From contig JACVVK020000039.1 in NCBI GenBank assembly GCA_018292915.2, positions 596,001-660,000 of the forward strand: DNA of 64,000 bases, given 5' to 3'. The translations under genes were made by a program, and so were the position numbers. Position 1 is the first letter of the stretch; every line of letters begins with the position of its first letter. This document shows, in pieces, positions 37,850 through 49,395 of this stretch. The notes beneath the pieces were generated by a model that was not told where the DNA came from, searched no databases, and saw only the letters and a list, made by a program, of their open reading frames with translations. This DNA is from Batillaria attramentaria. Taxonomy: Eukaryota; Mollusca; Gastropoda; Batillariidae.

Positions 37850-38153
37850 CAGAGACCTAAAAAAAGATAGACCCCCTGCGGTGCTGGAAGTGTGACGCCG
37901 CCGCGCGCCATGTGGCGAGTACCTGGAAGTGCCAGACGCTATCAGCTGTTTACATAGCGCGCATAGCATTGGTCCGCTTTATCTTACGTCACATTTCTGA
38001 TGACGTCTTTCTAAAGAACTTTGTATTTCGAACGAGGCGTCCTGTACACAGAGCCTCTGAGTTCTGGTATTCGCAAGATGGCCGCGATAGCGACACTCGC
38101 AAGCAGCGGTGGCAGCGTGCGGCGGTGCGTCTATCTTTTTTTTTAGGTCTGTG
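37850..38153. mobile_element. GC-rich segment between imperfect inverted repeats (MITE or fold-back element, or promoter)
   Basis: The left arm 37850-37872 (cagagacctaaaaaaagatagac) is the reverse complement of the right arm 38129-38153 apart from one substitution and two extra A/T bases. Between them lie cttacgtcac and gatgacgtct (CRE/ATF-like) and gcaagatggccgcg (YY1-like), with an ATG inside the last. The arms favour a non-autonomous transposon; the interior looks like a housekeeping promoter. I cannot decide between the two. Confidence 0.5.
38078..38124 (+). CDS. Possible first coding exon fragment (doubtful)
   Basis: The ATG inside aagATGgccgcg begins MAAIATLASSGGSVRR, then a donor-like gcg|gtgcgt; without splicing the frame stops soon after. 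The composition resembles the N-terminus of a mitochondrial or housekeeping protein, but no downstream exon was found and the segment lies inside an inverted-repeat element. Chance or a transposon-carried sequence is at least as likely. Confidence 0.2.
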
Positions 38154-38542
38154 GTCTTTCCCACCTCATTCTTCTGCCTGTGGACGCGCCGTTTACATGT
38201 ACGAAATCCGAACGTGAGTTCAAACCGCTGCGAAATAACAATGACCGTCTGATAGTCTGTTAGTCTGTTACTTCCTCACCCGTTACTTCCTCGCCCGTTA
38301 CTTCCTTTCCGTTTCATAAAAAAAGTTCTTTAGAGTTCCTGTGTGCCATAAAAACCTGTTTAAAAAGTCGTTCCTACCCTGTGCAATAAGTGTGTTGAAT
38401 TCGTGATGTTTTATTCGTACGTCATTCCTTGACGAGTTGTCTTTTACAAATGTTTTAGTCATATAGTCTGATTTTACTACTGTTATTACTGGCGTTTTTA
38501 TGTAAGTTATCAGCTCTGGTGCTGCTGCAGCTGGAGGCATGA

Positions 38543-38564
38543 GAGAGAGAGAGAGAGAGAGGCA

Positions 38565-38593
<29 letters not shown>
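38543..38593 (+). repeat. (AG)n microsatellite
   Basis: Two AG blocks separated by a repeated ggcatg. Confidence 0.93.
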
Positions 38594-38597
<4 letters not shown>

Positions 38598-39034
38598 ATA
38601 AGCCAAACTCCTTGAGTGACTTCATGATTTTTACGTGTCGGTGAAGCCAAAGACAAATTTCCTTTAAGGACAATAAAGTTATTTAAAAACAAAAAACAAA
38701 AAAAAACCTCTACGTTCGTAACGCCACTGAGATGGAAAACCGCCACTTTTGAAGTTCTAAGGCTGTTTGCCAAATAAAAGGATTTTTTGTTTGGCCATTG
38801 CGAGCGTTTTCATGACTTTGTGGCTTGTAATGTTAGATAAATACTGCTTTCTTTAAGCCTACGGTCCATTTCTGAACAGACTGGGACTCGACGAAGCTTC
38901 CAAGAATAGCCACCATTCAACGCCGTCTAGCTGGTCCTCAGTCCACACCAAATAACGTCTTCTCCCCAGTACGCGCTACACTTCTAGCACAACGATGCGC
39001 CAGTCAGAGTCACCACCATAGTCTCAGGTACTTA

Positions 39035-39233
39035 CAGGGGCGTAGGAACCACGGAGCCCCTGGGGGCCCAGGTCCCCGTTCGATTTTTGGAAGGGGGGGG
39101 GGGGCGAATATCTTTGGGCCCCCCTTGCTTTTGATAAGAGGAGAGAGGGCCCACCAGTGGTGGGGCCCCCCTGGTCTGCTGTCGCAGGACACAATCCTTG
39201 GCAGTCAACACACACACACCGTCACACAACACA

Positions 39234-39273
<40 letters not shown>

Positions 39274-39344
39274 CTTCACCCCGGCCGTATGGCTCACCCG
39301 ACTTAGTGGGCCCCCCTTCCTCTCAGCATCTTCCTACGCGCCTG
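39035..39344. mobile_element. MITE-like element, CAGGGGCG-type termini
   Basis: It begins caggggcgtaggaa at 39035 and ends ttcctacgcgcctg at 39344; these are inverted repeats with one mismatch in 14. The interior is rich in gggcccc, with a G-run and a CA microsatellite (39209-39268). No coding capacity. CAGGGGCG ends are common in hAT-type MITEs (family knowledge), but no clean 8-bp target duplication is visible. Confidence 0.7.
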
Positions 39345-40189
39345 ACTGTGACCCTAGTGTCTGATTTCTGATGCACTGATTAAACTCATTCGATGACAAG
39401 TTGTCCACAGTGTTGGTGTACTATGATGCCTGGGACAGGTACTGACACTCTGACAATCCGTCACTGTACGTTTCTCATGATTCAGGCGATCGTAGTTTGA
39501 TGCACATTATTTTTTTTCCCGCTGAATGCATTGAAAGCTGCTGCCTCTTTCATTGAGATGCATAAAAACCTTGCCATCTTTCAAAAATTAAGTTTAAAAG
39601 ATTCTAATTTTTAAAAAAATACTCGTAACTTGGATAAAATGTATCCATCTCGTTTTGGTTTGTTTCTTTGTTTTGTTTTGTTTGGTTTGTTTCTTTTTTT
39701 TTTTTATTTTAATTTCTTATGAGTTCTACTGTTTTCAGCCTGTATAAATATCTATGTAAGAATATCTGCTTTATAATTTTAAAAATTAATATTGGTGCTA
39801 ATTTACCATTTATAGGATAGTAAAGATGTATGAAATTAATTTTTTTTTTTTACACGTTGTGACAGAACACTAGCTGTGTTTTGTGCCTTGAAATTGTCCG
39901 TTACATATCTTGCGATCAGACAATATGCAAATCATATGTAAAATAAGCTACCTTTACTTCTTGAAAGAGTCACGTGGATTAAATTCCCGCTGTGCTGCTT
40001 TTCAACAATTCACTCATAAAACTTGCCCGAGATACTCGGACTCAACTAAAAAACACACACGCACACACACAAAAAGAACTTTAAAAAATCAGACTCTGCC
40101 GGACATGTTCCAGGTTATATGAACTTGTTATTGAAAAGAAATTTTCCCTTCCAGGAAGCTGCTGCAGTGCTTGCTGAAAGCAGGGAATG

Positions 40190-40412
40190 ACTTGTTATCA
40201 AGTTGACTACTCTCCATCTAGTGGTTTATAATACGCTGCAAAACTCATGATTAGCTCACCGCTACTTGTTATCAAGTTGACTACTCTCCATCTAGTGGTT
40301 TATAACACGCTGCAAAACTCATGATTAGCTCACCGCTACTTGTTATCAAGTTGACTACTCTCGATCTAGTGGTTTATAACACGCTGCAAAACTCATGATT
40401 AGCTCACCGCTT
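40190..40412 (+). repeat. 74-bp tandem repeat, 3 copies
   Basis: Units begin acttgttatcaagttgacta and recur at 40191, 40265 and 40339 with only a few substitutions, implying recent duplication. Confidence 0.95.
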
Positions 40413-42298
40413 TCAGTAGTCAGTCAGAATAACAAACCAAACATTGTCATCCCAAACCGGACAGGATCATTTTCAGCTCTCCCTTCGTGAGAATGACCAC
40501 GATAACTGACGTCCACAAACTACATTCTGCTGGTTGCCACACTGACAACCTTGGATGACGCCGATTTGATGTCAACGACCTTACATGTAATGATCACTTC
40601 ATTAGTGAGGCTTTCAGTATGACAACACATTACTCGCTAGTGACGCATATCATTTCACCAGACGAGTGTTTAGACTGGATCTCCGGATGTGCGTTCTGTT
40701 GCCCGGGTAGTACCGGAAGCAGCCAACCTATACTGCCATCCCGTCTCCAACGTTTCCTAGCCTAGCCCCAGCGCATGCATGGTTAGGCCTATGTCCAAGA
40801 AAACCGTTCTACACTCACATGCCTACGAATAAAACTTCTTTTTTTTCATGCAAACTATCGTCCATGTGCGGACCAGTTTCCCACTCTTATCTCGTTACAG
40901 CCACATCGAGCATTTGGAGTTTGCTTCCTGTCGCCATTTGCCACGAAGCCCAAAACATGCTAAGACCAGATTGCTGCTAAAACCATGACTTACATAAAGC
41001 TTGCCCGAAATACTCTGAGTCACTCACAAAACAAAACAAACAAACAAACACAAACAACATAAAAAAATAAAGAAAAATGTGTCGGGCATATTCTTAGTTG
41101 TGAACTTGTTATTTATAGAAATCAGTGCTCCTTACGGGAAAATTCCTGCGGTGTTTGTTCAAAACAGCAGTGCCTTGATGTTTCAGTTGGATATTGGTCC
41201 AGCAGTCATACCATGACGTCCCTGCACTGGCATTTTTTTCTCCCTCCTGAAATTAGCTTTGGCTGTTGTCAAGTAAGCACAGCAGTCTGTAGAGCAGTTG
41301 GCCAGTGGTCACAGCAGTGGAGAGAATCAACACAGTAGCTAGGCCAATACAAGTCTGCTTGATCACTGATTGTCGCTCCAGTGTCCGGAACTGAGACACG
41401 AGTTAAACTTGTAAGTGAAATCGCCTCCACTATATATACACTCCACACCCGGATATAATCCATTCGTACATCGCGCGATCTGACTTTATTTACCTCGCCC
41501 CAAACATGCGCCCGTTCCATAGCCCCCTCTCTCCACCCCATAGCCCCCTCTCTCCACCCCCCCCCCTCCTCACCTCCTCCCTATCACCACCTACCGCCTG
41601 TAGTCCTCACCATCCGCCCACTTAACTCCGAAACTTTCATTCATAGCCCATTTCTAACACTGTCGAAACCTGCTCTACATCCCGTAATATCCCCCCATCC
41701 CCAACTCCCAGCCCCTCCCTGGTCCGTTTCCGATGCTGTTTAAAACCCGTGCCATGTCCACGCACCCCATTCCACCCGGGCCTCTTTCTTTTACAATATC
41801 CCCGCTTCAAACAACAAAAAGAAACACAACCAGTATAGGTTAGTCGTCAGTGAACGGTTTTCCACGAGGGGTTTACGGTTGGCGTTTGAGAGCCGTTATG
41901 TAATGGAGGTGAATGTTTTATGGCTGTTTGAAGATTGAAGTGGTGAAGTGTGTAGCTAGACGTTGTTTGAACACGCCCCCCAGTCACGTACTCACACATC
42001 GACCGTCCCCACCTTTCTCTCTCAGCAGTTCTCAATACAATACAAGTCTCTTGATTTCAAAGTGTGTATTTCAACTAAATTTATAAAAAAAAAACTGTTT
42101 TAGATCAGATTTCAGTCAGATCATGTATCTGTTTTGTTTGTTTGTTTTAAAGGGGGATGGGGAGGGGGGTAGAAGGTCTTTAATTTCAGGTTTGTTGTTT
42201 TTTTTTTTCTATTTTTTTCGGTTCTTTCGATTAAAAAAATAATTTTAAATTGAATGTTACACTTCACCAAAGCCCCACCTTTACCCCCCCCACCCCTG

Positions 42299-42352
42299 CG
42301 CACGCGCGCGCGCGCGTGTGTGTGTATGTGTGTGCGTGCGTGCGTGCGAGCG
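42299..42352 (+). repeat. (CG)n(TG)n microsatellite
   Basis: gcgcgc followed by tgtg and tgcg repeats. Confidence 0.9.
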
Positions 42353-43304
42353 TGATCCTGGCATCTGCGACACATGTGTCGTTGTCGTCTGGTTACAAAC
42401 TAACGCCGAACCCATCCTTCCTTTCACACACTGCTTGTGACGTACAAGATGTTGTTATGATGGTACACTGTATCACCCATCGCCCAATGTCGTCTGCGTC
42501 CTCGGAGAACGCAGTGAAATCTGTTATTTATTGTGCGTGACGGCCTGACCTGCTCTGTCCCGCTACGCTTCAGTGAGTCGGCCTCGCTCCATATGGCACG
42601 ACGTAGTGGGCAGAAGTATTTGAGTGAATGAACGAATGATGATAGCACAATTTATCATACGACATTTGTCAGCAGTGTTTTCATTATTGTTTTGTTGTTG
42701 TTTCAGTGACCCCGGAGTTACCCCCTCCCCCCCCCCCCCCAAACTGAAAAAAAAAAACAACCAAGAAAGGCAAGTTGAAACAGATAAGTTTTAAGCTCTA
42801 ATTTGACAGCGGAGTGGGTTTTGTTTTTTTTCCCCTCACGCTAGCAGGCAGCGAGCTCCAGACTGTTGGGGAGGTAAACCGGAAACCCGGAAACATTTCA
42901 AATTTTTCTTAGCAATTTTGAGAAGCTTTTCACTGGATGAGCGGAGGATACGCGACGGATTGTACGTACAGAGTGAAGCGGACAAATAAGGCGGGAGGAT
43001 ACAATCAAAATGACGATACGCCAGAACTGCTAGCTCGTACTGAATACGGAAACTCAGTGACCGGCAGCCAGTGCAGTTCTTTCAAGAGCGGTGTAATGTG
43101 GCCACGCTTGCCTTTCTTAAGCACTTCAATAAACTACCTGAATGTGACTTTGGACACATGTAGAAATTTGAAAACCCTTGATGTTACTTTTGCGAGTACT
43201 CTTTTACAAGACCCGTGCAAACGAATATGCGCGGCGTTAAGCCCTAAATAACTAACTAACTGCAAACGAATACATTCAGAAATATTCTCCTTACCCTGGC
43301 TGAT

Positions 43305-43404
43305 TTTGTCGCGTGTGTATCTGGTGTGTATCTGGTGTGTTCTCTGGCTGATTTTGTCGCGTGTGTATCTGGTGTGTATCTGGTGTGTATCTGGTGTGTT
43401 CTCT
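43305..43404 (+). repeat. Nested repeat of tatctggtgtg and gattttgtcgcgtgtg
   Basis: An 11-base unit (tatctggtgtg) repeats inside a larger duplicated block that begins ggctgattttgtcgcg. Confidence 0.9.
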
Positions 43405-43566
43405 GCGCTTGACACCCGTCTTCCAACCGTTCATTTCCGGGACTCATTTTGATTCTTTGGGGGACTTCTAGCAAATGGCAGACTTGACACGCTTTCATTC
43501 GTCAGTTTTCGGAGGACTTTCATATGTGCATCATGACTTTGAAAGGTAAAACTTCCCTTCGTGTTG

Positions 43567-43676
43567 AAAAGGCTACGAGATATCCAATAAAAGGCTACGA
43601 GATATCCAATAAAAGGCTACGAGATATCCAATAAAAGGCTACGAGATATCCAATAAAAGGCTACGAGATATCCAAT
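43567..43676 (+). repeat. 22-bp tandem repeat, 5 copies
   Basis: Perfect units aaaaggctacgagatatcca plus two bases. Confidence 0.95.
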
Positions 43677-44130
43677 TTAATGAAATACGGCGTCGCTGGC
43701 AATGGTTTCATTCGCCAAATTTCCGGAGGACTTTCGAATGTGCACTTTGACTTTGAAATTAAAGATTCGCTTCTCTTCATTTCAGAAGCCATCACTGAGA
43801 AATCCGATATAGTGCACCGGATATGACGTAGCTGGCAAAGTTTTCATTCGTCAGTTTCCGGAGGACCAGGACTTTGAAAGGACGCACCCTGGATAACTTA
43901 CCATTCAGGCTTCACGTGCTGGGGCTTCCGTTTTATGTTGAAGGAGTGATTACGCGCTGTGAATGAGAGAAGGTCCAAATGCAGCAAATGCCGTGTTGAC
44001 AAGGATCCGCTCCCAAACAAAAGATGACGTTCTGTATAACTTCTTCTTGGTAGCGGGACTGTGGCGTGGCATTGTTGCAATCACAAACAATTTGATTACG
44101 GGGGAAAACGCGCCCATGCATGTTTGCAGG

Positions 44131-44131
44131 A

Positions 44132-44199
<68 letters not shown>
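44131..44199 (+). repeat. (AC)n microsatellite
   Basis: About 68 bases of AC with one G interruption. Confidence 0.95.
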
Positions 44200-44203
<4 letters not shown>

Positions 44204-44879
44204 ATGTCACGCCGGTCGCCACATGTCTAGATCACTGAGGGGAATCCCCTTCCCATGCCGGTTCAAGCACACCCTCTCTTTACTTGTCATTACGGACGCG
44301 TCACTTCAGCACTAAATGACTCGGCTCACACATTCCACTATAATGATACACGGGGACTGCTGGCTGCACGGTCGCCAACCGGCAGCATTCAGTTTTCCTG
44401 CACAATTCATTATGTAGTAAGAAGTGCTAACCACTGCACTATGGGAGCCGTTAGTATCTCGCAGTCCCTGCTGCTTACTTTCAGAAAAGGCTGACATTAA
44501 TATTGTAGGCTGAAGCTCACACTAATTTATTCATTCACTCATTTATTTCTGATTCATATCACGCTTCATTCAAAGTTCGCCACCCACCCGGACTGTCTCA
44601 TTGCCTCGTGAGGTCAAAGGTCAACTTTCGGAACTAATTGCACTCTCTGACATCAGTTGTGGTGACAAAACGAGACATTTTCCGTCTTTTGCTTTTCTTT
44701 TTTTTTTCCCCCTCTCAGTCCAAGGTCAGACAAGATAAACACAGCGTCTTCTTGAGAGCTTTATCACGTCGATTTGTCCTTAATCCATTCACACCGGCGT
44801 TTCGGGTCAGTTGCTTGCTTGGCAAAGCCACACGCATCCTGCACGGCTTTGCCTATCTGTGTCCCCCCCCCCTCCCCCC

Positions 44880-44923
<44 letters not shown>

Positions 44924-44946
44924 CTCTCTCTCTCTCTCTCTCTCTC
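44880..44946 (+). repeat. (AC)n(TC)n microsatellite
   Basis: AC block running directly into a TC block, after a C-run. Confidence 0.95.
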
Positions 44947-45239
44947 CCCTCTTTTAATTCACAACCTGGAATGAGGTTTTTCGCTGACAAGCATATGTAC
45001 TGGCTTGTACCAGGTAGCCTTTCATTTAAGTGCAGTGTGCTCAAGACAGCCACACGAACTGTGTGTGTCCGCCATTGATTTAGTGTATTCCGGCCTTTTG
45101 AAAAGTTCAGTACAGTTCAGTTTAGTTCAAGATGTTCAAGTATTTTTGCGCTCGAAAAATCTCAGTACACGTGACGCACGATCCGTCCCTTGCATATGGC
45201 AGTAATCTCTCCTGTTTTGTCTTACAGACTATTGCATTG

Positions 45240-45420
45240 CTTGTTTGGGGACAGCCGAATGGTGAAGCGTTGGTCTTTCAGTATTATTCGGGTCGCGAGT
45301 TCGAATCTCAATATTTGTGCAATCAGATATTTGTGCTGGCCTTTTCCTCGTTGCCTCGTCTTTGATATCACCCTATGCATATGGTGGAAAAGGACGTTAA
45401 GTTTTCAAACACCCACCCAT
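45240..45420 (+). mobile_element. tRNA-derived SINE, near full length
   Basis: Head gccgaatggtgaagcgttgg and B box gagttcgaatctc, body tttgtgctggccttttcctc, tail ggaaaaggacgttaag. The same family as 6709-6875, but more diverged, with an insertion after the B box and no obvious target-site duplication. Confidence 0.85.
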
Positions 45421-45856
45421 CCTTCGGTTGTGGTTCAAGCTGATTCACACGAACCCTGTCAGTCGTGTCCTGTTAGGGTTGTGCCTCTTTGCACGCCTCT
45501 GCTATGGAAGCGGTGTATGGTGTAATGACTCAAGTTTTGCTCATGCGACGTGCGTCTCAGACTCCTTACCACGTTTGGTTTTCCTGGGCGCAGGCCATCC
45601 ATAATGCTTGTACGAACAAAGCACGTTTCATTGCGTACCGAGTTATTCATCCTCTGCACTTTAATTTAAACAGGAACGCAAAGTGCTCGACACAAAACAG
45701 ACGATAGATTTTTCATTCTCCGTAACTGATCACACTGTTGCCGAATTCTCTGAAGCACGCTCTTTGCAAGCGGTAGTGACGTCAGTGCAGTCTGTACGGA
45801 GAATGGTCACATGTAAATCTGTCTTTTCCTGTCTGCAGGATTGTGGTCCACGAGAT

Positions 45857-45960
<104 letters not shown>

Positions 45961-47237
45961 CACACTCCACTTGAATTTCCCACCTTTATAATTGATTGAT
46001 TGATTGATTGAAAATTTCGTCTTCTTGATATGCACGGGCTATTTGTTTGTACACTCTGCCTACCCGTAGCCAGTGTTCTTCGTAACGTCGACGTTTCTCT
46101 CTACCATCCCCATCCACTGATAAAAGGGCTTAGCGCTGAAGAAATCCACGCCGGCCACGGGGCTTTTTTCAAATGGTATTTCACCTCACGTATGAAAGAA
46201 AAAAAAAATGATCCGCACTAAAAGCAAGAGGTGTAGAATTTCCAGTAGCTGATCTGGCTTATATTGTCGGTCACCAATAGGCAAAACTTCCGCATTGGAA
46301 CATTCTTACCACACTCATCCATCAGGATTTGATTGTAGTGGTTGACGACATGTGATAAGTCTCCACTGCCGGCCACACCTCCGAGAGTACATAACCAAGC
46401 GTTAGCGATCCTGCAATTGCTCAGTCGACCGTTGTGCCAGAGATCCGGTTCCTAGTACTGCTTGTAGAGAAGTAAGGAACGGCAGATTTGAAGGGGAATT
46501 TTGATCGTGACTCTCCCCTTTTGTGGCATACTGTGTACTCATTAGCTTCACTACGGGGGGGGGGGGGGGGGGGGGGGGGAGAGGGGTGTAGTCAAAATTG
46601 ACGGGAGAGTTTCAGGTGCTACTCTGCTCGAAATGGTAGCAGGCGTAAGAACACAAATTGTGCGTGGGTTTAAGTGCAGTGGTTGTTTGAAGTGACTTTT
46701 GTTGTCACGAGAAAGCGTGATTTTCGTGATTTTTGTGTTTGGTAGGACAAGATACACGTCAGAGGGTTGCAAAAGGAGACAAGTTGCCAGCAAAGCTGGA
46801 ACTAGTTTTTGCACACAAGAGAGACAAAGGTGGCGCGAGTGGATTTAGGTGAAGTGGCAGAAACAGAAAGTAGACTAGCATTACTCCAGTGAGGCCTGAG
46901 CGGAAAGGAGACATTCGAATGTTTTTTTTTTTTTTTTTTTTTTTTAAACTCCTCAGTGTCAGGTGCGTGCCCTTGAATGGTCTGTGCATGGTAATTTTTG
47001 TTTCTAGATTGAAGCTTTTTTTCCCGGGTGACTATGGTGGCTGAGGCTAATAGGGAATAGATAGGCATTTGGAGGCCTCGTGTATTCTCTGACCAGCATC
47101 GCCAAGACAAGAGCGTTTCAGAGCAATAGCACCGAGTTTTTCGAACGGATTTCAGTTTGTCGGCGTGAAGCTGAGAAAGGGAACGTTTATCAACCGGACA
47201 ACGACCTTCACTAACGCGTTACTACCATGCAAACAAG

Positions 47238-47676
47238 TGTGCATCGCTGTATGCTAATATTTCACTTGTGCATCGCTGAATGCTAATATTTCACGTGTGC
47301 ATCGCTGTATGCTAATACATGTATTTCACTTGTGCATCGCTGTATGCTAATATTTCACGTGTACATCGCTGTATGCTAATATTTCACGTGTACATCGCTG
47401 TATGCTAATATTTCACGTGTACATCGCTGTATGCTAATATTTCACTTGTGCATCGCTGAATGCTAATATTTCACGTGTGCATCGCTGTATGCTAATATTT
47501 TACGTGTGCATCGCCGTATGCTAATATTTCACTTGTGCATCGCTGTATGCTAATATTTCACGTGTGCATCGCTGTATGCTAATATTTCACTTGTGCATCG
47601 CTGTATGCTAATATTTCACGTGTGCATCGCTGTATGCTAATATTTCACGTGTACATCGCTGTATGCTAATATTTCA
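47238..47676 (+). repeat. 29-bp minisatellite, about 15 copies
   Basis: Units read tgtgcatcgctgtatgctaa then tatttcac(g/t)t, with one 6-base insertion. Each unit carries atgctaat (octamer-like), and most carry CACGTG or CACTTG at the junction. Variants (gtgcat/gtacat, ctgtat/ctgaat) recur in blocks, a sign of unequal exchange. No coding frame runs through. Confidence 0.95.
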
Positions 47677-48180
47677 AACAAATAGCTTTCCGTGAGAGCA
47701 ATCAGCGTCAAGGCTTTTGAAGCGGAGAAGCACCTGATTAAATCCTGTCCATGTTGCCTACACCCCGTGTCCACATGAGCTCCACTTCATAGGTCTATCT
47801 GCTGTTCTCAAGCGAGAAATGTGTCACAGAGATCTTGTGCCTTGTAATGTTTGAGCCAAAGAGGTTTTGTCGTTGTTGTTGGTGGTTTTGGGGTTGTTGG
47901 ATTTTGTGTGGTTTTTGTTTGCGTGTGTTTGTGTGTTTCTGGTGTTTTTTTGGAGGGGTGGGTGGGGGGTAGGTTTTCTGGAAGCTTCCTTCATTTTGTT
48001 CCAGCCAAGTCATAGACTTTCCTTGCTTCTGACACTGACGTACATGATACGTACTATACAAAACAGATTACGTGGTCGGTTGGACTGGCAGGGGATTTTA
48101 CGTTCTTTTCCACTATATGCGCAACACTGATGCCAAAGACGGAATAAGCAAGGAAAAATAACCAACATTTTTTTGTGGAG

Positions 48181-48181
<1 letters not shown>

Positions 48182-48251
<70 letters not shown>

Positions 48252-48274
48252 CGCGCGCGCGCGCGGGCGCGCGT
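48182..48274 (+). repeat. (TG)n(CG)n microsatellite
   Basis: About 62 bases of TG, then alternating GC, then a G-rich block ggggtgggggtgggggtgg. The last part could form a G-quadruplex. Confidence 0.95.
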
Positions 48275-48684
48275 GTCAGTGGAGGGGGTGGGGGTGGGGG
48301 TGGGGGGGGTCTTTGACCACTTTTCATGTGCTCCATTGAAAACCAGACCTACCAACATTTTAAAGAAAAACGACACAAGCGCCATGGATCTGAAAAGCAC
48401 TTAGGCCCTTTTGCCCTCATAAACACCTTTTTAGGAATTTTTTTGGTGCGCATTTGGGGCATGTGCTTGTTTTCCACCAAGTTCTATTGGGCCGGTCGTT
48501 GGAGGTTTGTTCCGGGTCCTCCGCCTACTTCTCTCTGGATTTTGGGAAACCTAACAGCTAAATCGACCCTTTCTGCGAGAATCAGGCCAGATGAACGGTT
48601 CCTTGACGGCTCATACTGCAGTAAGCACGAGTATGATCAGAGTGCAACAATCCCACTGAGCCAAATTTAAATCCATACACACAT

Positions 48685-48987
48685 AGCAAATAAAAGCGAC
48701 ATAAAAGGGACAGAAACCACTTAACTTTGACAAAGGACGGCACAGGTCAACGTTTCGGCTTTCGCCTTCTTCAGGACATAAACAAATGGGACATAACTTC
48801 AACAAACAAACAAAAGGTAACTCTGCGGACGTACTGACATACACGGCGCGGGGTGGGGGGGGGGGGGGAACAAAAACGGTGGGCGAGAAAAGGACCAGAA
48901 AAAATAGTAAAAATATCACAACACCCATCCTTTGGTGACAAAAGACCATGGACTGTGTGTGAAAAAAAAATGTCGCTTTTATTTGCT
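48685..48987. mobile_element. Short element with perfect 18-bp inverted repeats and a hammerhead-like motif
   Basis: agcaaataaaagcgacat at 48685-48702 and its exact reverse complement at 48970-48987 bound 303 bases. On the minus strand the interior has ctgaagaaggcgaaagcc followed by gaaac (48775-48751), which recalls the CTGANGA...GAAA core of hammerhead ribozymes known from Penelope-like elements. Helices I and III are not evident. No open frame. A non-autonomous element or remnant is the best reading. Confidence 0.5.
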
Positions 48988-49194
48988 TAACTTGTAACCA
49001 CTTCGCAGTCATTACCGTTCCCTTTCATACACACATAATTAATTCTGATTTTTTTTTCCGTTCGGCCACTGGTGCACCGCGTCAAACCAAAGATCTTGGA
49101 AACATAAATCTGATTCCAAGGTCTTTGGTCAAACTGACTTGGTAGGGATAGAGTTAATCTAACGAAACGTGTCTTCGCGGTCCAGTGAGTAAGT

Positions 49195-49395
49195 AGGGGA
49201 GGCAGCACAGCCCAGCTGACAAAGCGTTGGACTTTCAGTGCTCGGGTCGTGAGTTCGAATCCCGGCTGAGAGCCAAAAATCTGTGCTGGCTTCGGGGTTT
49301 TTTGTTTTTGTTTGTTGTTGTTTTTTTCGTTGCCCCGTCTTTGATATATATACGTCAACCTTATGTGGTGAAAAAAAACGTTCAGTCCGCCACCA
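49195..49395 (+). mobile_element. tRNA-derived SINE with T-rich insertion
   Basis: Head with gacaaagcgttggactttca, B box gagttcgaatccc, body ctgtgctggctt, an inserted T/G-rich stretch, then gttgccccgtctttgatata and a diverged tail (aaaaaacgttcag). The same family as 6709-6875. Confidence 0.82.

Larger units (their letters stand above)
38220..45240. other. 7 kb without a recognisable gene
   Basis: Holds a MITE, tandem repeats, CA tracts and C/T-rich stretches. Near 43075-43257 is a segment (cagtgcagttctttcaagag ... gttaagccctaaataactaa) resembling the body and tail of a dispersed repeat. No coding exon could be supported. Confidence 0.45.
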
